A stretch of 10,861 bases of DNA from the NCBI GenBank assembly GCA_042573625.1, contig JBHPCZ010000111.1:1-10861 (forward strand), given 5' to 3'. Source of the stretch: JBHPCZ01 sp042573625 (GTDB lineage: Bacteria > Desulfobacterota > Desulfobacteria > Desulfobacterales > UBA11574). Of the stretch, positions 6,047 to 10,861 are shown in pieces (within the stretch, counting starts at the first letter, position 1; each line of letters begins with the position of its first letter). Below the pieces are notes generated by a model. The model had not been told where the DNA came from, did no database searches, and worked only from the letters and a program-made list of their open reading frames with translations. A program made the translations under genes and the position numbers.

Positions 6047-9000
6047 TTATTTGATGCTTTCGTGGTAACTCTGGAGCGACCGTACAATGGCCTGCCCTTT
6101 TTTTCTTCTTGCAATACCCCGGGCGGCGGCCGTAGCAGCGGCGGTGGTTGTAATGTACGGAACCTTGTAGTTGATCGCCGCTTTTCGGATATAGGAATCG
6201 TCATCCTTGCTCTCTTTTCCGCTGGGTGTGTTAACAATAAGGTGAATCTCCTCATTTTTAATTTCATCCACAATGTCCGGCCGACCGTATCCCAATTTGT
6301 TGATGGGTTGGGAATCAATGCCGTTTTCCGCCAGAAAACGATGGGTGCCATTGGTCGCCCGGATCTTGAAGCCCAGTTCCTGGAAAAGCCTGGCCGGTTC
6401 CAGGACGCTCGGTTTATCTCTGTTGGCAATCGTAATCAGGACGGTTCCTTCAATGGGCAGTGTCACCTGGGTCGCCTCCTGGGCTTTGAAAAACGCCAGT
6501 CCAAAGGAATCCGCCAGCCCCAGCACTTCGCCGGTGGATCTCATTTCCGGTCCCAAAAGCGGATCGACTTCGGGCAGCATGTTGAACGGAAAAACCGCCT
6601 CTTTTACACCGAAATGCGGAATCGGTTTCCTTTCAAGTTCAAGTTCGGAGAGCTTTGTTCCCAGCATCACCTGAGTCGCCAGCCGGGCCATAGAGATATT
6701 ACAGACCTTTGAAACAATCGGCACGGTGCGAGAGGCTCTGGGGTTGGCCTCCAGAATATAGACCGTATCATCAACAATGGCGTACTGTATATTCATCAGG
6801 CCGATGACATTGAGTTCAATAGCGATTTTTCGGGTGTATTCGTTAATGGTTTCGATGTGCTTCGGAGGGATGCTGATGGGCGGGATAACACACGCGGAGT
6901 CTCCGGAATGGATGCCGGCCAGCTCGATATGCTCCATCACGGCAGGGACAAAGGCATCGGTGCCGTCTGCTATCGCGTCCGCCTCGGCTTCGATGGCGTT
7001 TTCAAGAAACTTGTCAATTAATAGCGGCCGTTCGGGCGAGAAATCCACAGCGACAGCGACGTAGTGCAAAAGCATCTCTTCGTCAAGAATAATTTCCATG
7101 GCACGTCCGCCCAAAACATAAGAGGGCCGGACCATCAGGGGATAACCGATATCTTTGGCGATGTCGAGCGCCTCCTCTACCGTACTGGCAATGCCGGATT
7201 CAGGTTGAGGAATTCCCAGTTTGCGCATTAGCTTGCGGAATCGATCCCGGTCCTCTGCCAGATCGATGGTGTCCGGAGATGTTCCCAGAATTTTGACACC
7301 GGCCGCGGCCAGTTCATTGGCGATATTCAGCGGAGTCTGACCACCGAATTGTACAATCACCCCCTCCGGTTTCTCTTTTTCGTATATACTCAGAACATCC
7401 TCAACGGTCAGCGGTTCGAAATAGAGTTTGTCCGAAGTGTCATAATCTGTGGAAACCGTTTCGGGATTGCAGTTGACCATGATGGATTCATATCCCTCAT
7501 CCCGAATAGCGAATGCGGCGTGTACACAGCAATAGTCGAACTCAATCCCCTGGCCGATCCGGTTCGGCCCGCCACCGAGAACCATTACCTTCTTTCGGTC
7601 ACTGATTTGCACCTGGTCGGGAGCATTATAGGTCGAGTAGTAATAGGCCGCATTTTCCACACCGCTAACCGGGACCGACTCCCAGGCTTGGGGCATGCCC
7701 AGGGCGATGCGTTTTTCACGAACATCTCTTTCGGAAATGCCCAGTATCTGCCCCAGATATTTATCCGAAAAACCGTCTTTTTTGGCCTGCATAAGCAGAT
7801 CATCGGGAAGCATCCGGCCGCTATGAACCAGAATTTGTTCCTCGAGTTCCACCAGCTCTTTCATCTGTTCAATAAACCAGGGTTTTATGTGGGTCGTTTC
7901 GTAGAGCGTCTGGACATCGGCACCCTTGCGGAGGGCCTCATACATAATAAACTGCCGCTCGCTGGTCGGCGTACCCAGCATGTTCATCAATTCATCCAGA
8001 GATTTTTCGTTGAAATTCTCGGCAAAACCAAGGCCGTAACGATCGATCTCCAGTGAGCGGATCGACTTCTGAAAAGATTCTTTGTAGGTCTTTCCGAGGC
8101 TCATCACCTCGCCCACGGCACGCATCTGAGTGCCCAGTTTATCTTCAACCCCTTCGAATTTTTCAAAAGCCCACCGGGCGAACTTGACAACGACATAGTC
8201 GCCGGAGGGGGTGTATTTTTCGAGGGTTCCATCTCGCCAGTAAGGAATTTCATCCATCGTCAATCCGCCTGCCAGCAGCGAGGAAACAAAGGCGATCGGA
8301 AACCCGGTTGCCTTGGATGCCAGCGCGGATGATCGAGAGGTTCGGGGGTTGATTTCGATGACCACCACTTTCCCTGTTTTTGGATCATGCGCGAACTGGA
8401 CGTTGGTGCCGCCAATCACCTCAATCGCTTCCACGATGTCGTAAGAGTACTTCTGGAGGCGTTCCTGAAGATCGGGATCGATGGTCAGCATGGGTGCGGT
8501 GCAATAGGAATCACCGGTGTGAACGCCCATGGCGTCAACATTTTCAATAAAACAGACGGTGATCATCTGGTTTTTTGCGTCCCGGACAACTTCAAGTTCA
8601 AGTTCTTCCCAGCCCAGGACCGATTCTTCGACCAGAATCTGGCTGACGAGACTTGCCGCAAGGCCGCGTGCGGCGACGGTGCGAAGCTCCTCGACATTAT
8701 AAACCAGCCCTCCCCCCGTGCCGCCCATGCAGTATGCCGGGCGAAGGACAACAGGATAGCCCAATTCTTCAGCCACCTTTTCCGCATCCTCGATGCTGTT
8801 CACCGCCTGGCTTTTCGGCAGGTCAATCCCGAGTCGATTCATGGTTTCCTTGAACGCTGTCCGGTCTTCTCCGCGCTCAATGGCATCGATGTTCACCCCG
8901 ATGACCTGGACACCGTATTTTTCAAGAACACCGGTTTTCGCCAACTCAGATGACAGGTTCAAACCGGTCTGGCCACCCAGGTTCGGCAGCAGACCGTCCG

Positions 9001-9247
9001 GTCGTTCAGCGGCAATAATATCGGTTAAGGTCTGAAGATTCAGCGGCTCGATATACGTTACGTCGGCCGTACCCGGGTCCGTCATAATGGTGGCCGGGTT
9101 GGAATTAACCAGCACGATTTCGTAGCCAAGACTGCGCAGGGCTTTGCACGCCTGGGTGCCTGAATAATCGAATTCGCATGCTTGACCGATGATAATAGGA
9201 CCCGATCCGATAATTAAAACCTTGTTAACGTCGTCACGTTTGGGCAT
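6047..9247 (-). CDS. carB: Carbamoyl phosphate synthetase, large subunit
   Basis: CarB makes carbamoyl phosphate from bicarbonate, two ATP and ammonia passed from the glutaminase subunit CarA; the product feeds arginine and pyrimidine synthesis. The 1066 residues match the family's usual 1070 or so. The first half (1-400) has the loop GSGPIIIGQACEFDYSG and ATP-grasp residues Arg129, Arg169, Glu208 and the IEINPR motif (Glu298, Asn300). An oligomerisation region runs from about 400 to 550. The second half repeats the fold, with GGGPNRIGQGIEFDY near 558-572 and ILEANPRASR near 831-840. The C-terminal MGS-like regulatory domain (about 935-1066) keeps Thr968, Lys984 and Asn1006 in positions equivalent to the E. 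coli effector site, so allosteric control by nucleotide or ornithine is plausible. The start ATG has GGAGG 8 bp upstream. carA is not adjacent; the gene stands alone with its own promoter. Confidence 0.98.
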   Translation of the reverse strand: MPKRDDVNKVLIIGSGPIIIGQACEFDYSGTQACKALRSLGYEIVLVNSNPATIMTDPGTADVTYIEPLNLQTLTDIIAAERPDGLLPNLGGQTGLNLSSELAKTGVLEKYGVQVIGVNIDAIERGEDRTAFKETMNRLGIDLPKSQAVNSIEDAEKVAEELGYPVVLRPAYCMGGTGGGLVYNVEELRTVAARGLAASLVSQILVEESVLGWEELELEVVRDAKNQMITVCFIENVDAMGVHTGDSYCTAPMLTIDPDLQERLQKYSYDIVEAIEVIGGTNVQFAHDPKTGKVVVIEINPRTSRSSALASKATGFPIAFVSSLLAGGLTMDEIPYWRDGTLEKYTPSGDYVVVKFARWAFEKFEGVEDKLGTQMRAVGEVMSLGKTYKESFQKSIRSLEIDRYGLGFAENFNEKSLDELMNMLGTPTSERQFIMYEALRKGADVQTLYETTHIKPWFIEQMKELVELEEQILVHSGRMLPDDLLMQAKKDGFSDKYLGQILGISERDVREKRIALGMPQAWESVPVSGVENAAYYYSTYNAPDQVQISDRKKVMVLGGGPNRIGQGIEFDYCCVHAAFAIRDEGYESIMVNCNPETVSTDYDTSDKLYFEPLTVEDVLSIYEKEKPEGVIVQFGGQTPLNIANELAAAGVKILGTSPDTIDLAEDRDRFRKLMRKLGIPQPESGIASTVEEALDIAKDIGYPLMVRPSYVLGGRAMEIILDEEMLLHYVAVAVDFSPERPLLIDKFLENAIEAEADAIADGTDAFVPAVMEHIELAGIHSGDSACVIPPISIPPKHIETINEYTRKIAIELNVIGLMNIQYAIVDDTVYILEANPRASRTVPIVSKVCNISMARLATQVMLGTKLSELELERKPIPHFGVKEAVFPFNMLPEVDPLLGPEMRSTGEVLGLADSFGLAFFKAQEATQVTLPIEGTVLITIANRDKPSVLEPARLFQELGFKIRATNGTHRFLAENGIDSQPINKLGYGRPDIVDEIKNEEIHLIVNTPSGKESKDDDSYIRKAAINYKVPYITTTAAATAAARGIARRKKGQAIVRSLQSYHESIK

Positions 9248-9331
9248 ACCGGTTTCCTCCAGGTTTTTTGTATGAATTGATAAAGCAGGTTAAATTTGAA
9301 TGCGCTGTTTCGTGAAAATATCGTGCCAATG

Positions 9332-9360
9332 GCTATAGTTGTTCTTAAAAAATAATTCAA
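9332..9360 (-). promoter_or_regulatory. Candidate carB promoter
   Basis: On the minus strand TTGAAT (9355-9360), a 17-bp spacer and TATAGC (9332-9337) make a reasonable sigma70 promoter. Transcription would start near 9325, giving a leader of roughly 78 bases. No ARG box, PyrR-type attenuator or purine-box was recognised in that leader. Confidence 0.5.
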
Positions 9361-9447
9361 CCATTAAGTAGCGCTAACTGGATTTTGGTGAAGAATTAGA
9401 GATGCGCTTGAGAAATAAAATCTTGCAGAAAATATAATTAATGGTTT

Positions 9448-9467
9448 GATATTAATGATCTATATCA
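9448..9467. repeat. Short inverted repeat in the carB upstream spacer
   Basis: TGATAT (9448-9453) and ATATCA (9462-9467) are perfect inverted arms with an 8-base spacer. The element lies about 90 bp upstream of the candidate carB -35. It could be a regulator site, but the region is AT-rich and it does not match a known FNR/CRP box. Confidence 0.25.
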
Positions 9468-9537
9468 GTTTCAAAATAACATTACGATTCCACCGTCGGC
9501 TTGTCAGTTGTTTTAGTTGAATACGCACTCACCCGCC

Positions 9538-10128
9538 TTAAATCATATCTTTGTCTTTGGAATAAAAGTCCTGGTTGTCGTAGAAAACTCGGGGGACTCT
9601 GTTTTGCGAGTATTCCGGTGTTTTCAGTTTGGAGCACCCGAGGATCATCCAGACCTTTGACAACCTGTCCTGACCGGTAACCCGTTTTCGAATTCGGAAA
9701 AATGGAAATTTCTCGGTTCTGTCAACGGCAACCCGGATGTATAAAAGCTCCAGACAGTTTATCATCACGATAAAACCGATAATGGTATTGAACCATATAT
9801 AATCCGTAAAGGCTCCGGGTTCATAAAGGGGTGAAGATGCAAAAATATAATAAAAAGAATAGATCTGAAAAACCAGGTAGGCCAGGGCAATCGTAATTAA
9901 AAGAATCCCTAAAAGCCCCTTGGCCTGGTGGTACATTCGATCCTTGGACTCCAGTTCGGCACAGATATCGATTTTTTCATTCTCCGATGCGATTTCTTTA
10001 CCATATGCCACAAACATCAGCCAAAACCGATACGCCCGTTCCCTCTCTTTGTAATACGTCCCGAAAAAGAAACTGAATATACTGGTAAGGGCGGCGGAAG
10101 AGATCAGGAAGGCGGCGGGTTTGTACAT
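9538..10128 (-). CDS. Membrane protein of unknown function, three predicted TM segments
   Basis: I do not recognise this family. The start is placed at the ATG at 10128, with GAGAGG 5 bp upstream; the frame extends to a GTG at 10134, but that codon overlaps the ribosome binding site. The 196-residue product has a hydrophobic N-terminal helix (about 6-24, AFLISSAALTSIFSFFFG), a charged segment rich in Lys and Glu (25-68), then two long hydrophobic helices (about 69-93 and 107-130), and a basic cytosolic-looking tail of about 65 residues ending in charged residues. It has no catalytic signature. It is followed by carB after a 290-bp spacer that carries carB's own promoter candidate, so the two need not be co-transcribed. 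A small gene lies 72 bp upstream on the same strand. Confidence 0.8.
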   Translation of the reverse strand: MYKPAAFLISSAALTSIFSFFFGTYYKERERAYRFWLMFVAYGKEIASENEKIDICAELESKDRMYHQAKGLLGILLITIALAYLVFQIYSFYYIFASSPLYEPGAFTDYIWFNTIIGFIVMINCLELLYIRVAVDRTEKFPFFRIRKRVTGQDRLSKVWMILGCSKLKTPEYSQNRVPRVFYDNQDFYSKDKDMI

Positions 10129-10200
10129 GAGCACCTCTCACTGGGATATGATGAAGATAGCTGAGTTTAAAACCGGCCGCGATTCAAAGTCAACATTCAT

Positions 10201-10380
10201 TTATGTTATGGTAATCTTTTTTAACAGTTTTTCTTCCCAATATCGCAAAGTAGTAAAAACATGCTGAAGTTCAGACGGCGAGATGACGGATGATTGTTCG
10301 GGAATAATTTCATTTAGAATATGCAGCGCATTAAACACTCTTATCCGGTCCGAAACATCAATGTACTCTTGTTGATTCAT
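10201..10380 (-). CDS. Small hypothetical protein, 59 aa
   Basis: ATG at 10380, preceded by GGAG 8 bp upstream, opens a 59-codon frame that ends in TAA at 10201. The product begins MNQQEYIDVSDRIRVFNAL and ends in a basic tail (YWEEKLLKKITIT). It looks like a compact helical protein: an initial amphipathic helix, a Pro/Ser-rich turn (IIPEQSSVISPSE), then a second helix. There is no membrane segment. A well-spaced ribosome binding site and balanced composition argue that it is real, although it falls below common length cut-offs. I cannot assign a function. It lies between the four-helix-bundle relic and the membrane protein gene, all on the minus strand. Confidence 0.6.
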   Translation of the reverse strand: MNQQEYIDVSDRIRVFNALHILNEIIPEQSSVISPSELQHVFTTLRYWEEKLLKKITIT

Positions 10381-10465
10381 AATGTATACTCCAATTTATA
10401 GCGGTTTCCATAAATATGTTTCTATTGATTCGCTTTTGTTTATATTTTAGGCTTTTCTCTATATT

Positions 10466-10510
10466 AGTTGGAGAAGAGGGTTCGAGGAGTCGAGGATTCA
10501 AGGGGTCAAG
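10466..10510 (+). repeat. Left inverted repeat flanking the four-helix-bundle relic
   Basis: It contains AGTTGGAG (10466-10473) and GAGGATTCAAGGG (10492-10504), both present in the same order on the opposite strand at 10692-10726. Between them is an extra GGTTCGAGGAGTC-type stretch, a degenerate internal copy of the same GAGG/TTCGAGG unit. It abuts the truncated end of the pseudogene, whose frame reads into it. Confidence 0.65.
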
Positions 10511-10513
10511 TGG

Positions 10514-10688
10514 TTTTTTTCTAATGATTTTCTCAACATTTGAAGGCTCAGACACTGCGGATCTTCTTATTTGAGATATCAGACCATACCTTTCTTCTTT
10601 GGGAAATTGTCTTGTTATTTTATAAATATCCAAAACAGAGTCTGTACAATTTTTTCCAGGCTTTTAACTCTTTATAATTTTTAAGCAT
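10514..10688 (-). pseudogene. Frameshifted, truncated four-helix-bundle (23S rRNA intervening-sequence / S23) protein gene
   Basis: Joined across one frameshift, the minus strand encodes the first half of a four-helix-bundle protein of the S23/IVP family: MLKNYKELKAWKKLYRLC, then DIYKITRQFPKEERYG and LISQIRRSAVSEPSN. The ATG is at 10688. The first frame stops at 10620 after 22 codons. Removing one T from a TTTT run near 10635 would restore the frame as LCLDIYKI. Beyond SNV the family's AEG...GR motif and the last two helices (about 60-70 residues) are missing, and the frame runs into the left inverted repeat. Intact members are about 115-125 residues and are found inside 23S rRNA insertions, as free-standing genes, or as Avd in diversity-generating retroelements. 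No reverse transcriptase or rRNA is nearby. Confidence 0.8.
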
Positions 10689-10691
10689 TTC

Positions 10692-10726
10692 TCTCGAACC
10701 CTTGAATCCTCAGGATCACTCCAACT
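10692..10726 (-). repeat. Right inverted repeat flanking the four-helix-bundle relic
   Basis: On the minus strand it reads AGTTGGAG (10719-10726), 7 bases, GAGGATTCAAGGG (10699-10711), then TTCGAGAG. It mirrors the left repeat at 10466-10510 but has 11 fewer bases between the two conserved blocks. It ends 3 bp before the pseudogene ATG, so it also supplies the gene's leader and its weak GAGAG ribosome binding site. Confidence 0.65.
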
Positions 10727-10803
10727 CTTTTTTTGAATCATACACTGGTATAAATAATCTTCAACAGCAGGCTTGACCTATCTCTCAAATTCAGGAGAAG
10801 ACC

Positions 10804-10861
10804 ATGAATAAAACCAAACGAATATTGCTGGGTATCGGCATTTTACTGGTGGATCTCATTG
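10804..10861 (+). CDS. N terminus of a membrane-anchored or exported protein (3' partial)
   Basis: ATG at 10804 has AGGAG (10793-10797) 6 bp upstream, a near-ideal ribosome binding site. The 19 visible codons read MNKTKRILLGIGILLVDLI: a basic N terminus followed by a hydrophobic stretch, which fits an N-terminal membrane anchor or signal peptide. The gene runs off the right edge and its family cannot be judged. It is divergent from the minus-strand cluster. TATAAA at 10751-10756 is a possible -10 but has no convincing -35. Confidence 0.7.
   Translation, partial: MNKTKRILLGIGILLVDLI

Noticed and set aside
6062..6712. Long plus-strand frames opposite carB (also 7349-8056 and 8387-8953)
   Set aside because: They are antisense shadows of the strongly conserved carB coding sequence, with low-complexity, unlikely protein composition.
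10165..10193. Promoter for the membrane protein gene (minus-strand TTGACT at 10188-10193)
   Set aside because: The -10 match at 17 bp (TTAAAC) is only three of six positions; too weak to call.
10358..10633. 91-codon frame as an intact gene
   Set aside because: It starts with TTG inside a four-helix-bundle gene and its C-terminal half is read from the inverted repeat and spacer; it is part of a pseudogene.
10466..10726. CRISPR array or insertion sequence
   Set aside because: There are only two copies, in inverted orientation, with unequal internal spacing and no transposase or regular spacers.

Overview
The window looks like chromosomal DNA of an anaerobic, Gram-negative, mid-GC bacterium, most likely a Desulfobacterota member of the Desulfobacterales type. 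That placement is an inference from the gene mix (a PYROXD2-type flavoprotein, an FlK-type thioesterase, a free-standing four-helix-bundle 'S23/IVP' relative in a repeat-rich spacer), strong GGAGG-type ribosome binding sites and sigma70-like promoters. No rRNA, tRNA, CRISPR array, transposase or prophage gene was seen.

Left third (1-3266, plus strand): the 3' part of a phytoene-desaturase-like FAD oxidoreductase, a 407-residue Cys/Met-metabolism PLP enzyme with an atypical substrate loop, and a 143-residue acidic protein of unknown function that probably shares the PLP enzyme's transcript.

Middle (3317-5651): a regulatory neighbourhood. A CysB-like LysR regulator is divergent from a thioesterase closely resembling fluoroacetyl-CoA thioesterase FlK, with an AT-rich palindrome and a candidate promoter between them. 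Convergent with the thioesterase is a TetR regulator. A perfect 10-bp-arm operator fills the -35/-10 spacer of the tetR promoter, so autorepression is very likely. A related operator lies just past the tetR stop codon, again inside a -35/17 bp/-10 arrangement but facing no intact gene. About 400 bp with no convincing gene follow.

Right part (6047-10861): carB, the complete large subunit of carbamoyl phosphate synthetase, on the minus strand with its own promoter candidate and no carA in view. Upstream on the same strand are a three-segment membrane protein of unknown function, a 59-codon small gene, and a frameshifted and truncated four-helix-bundle gene bracketed by inverted repeats. The window ends in the first 19 codons of a plus-strand gene with a hydrophobic N terminus.

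The most interesting points are the FlK-like enzyme with its catalytic residues kept but the fluorine-gating Phe replaced by Met, the duplicated TetR operator, and the inverted-repeat-flanked four-helix-bundle relic.
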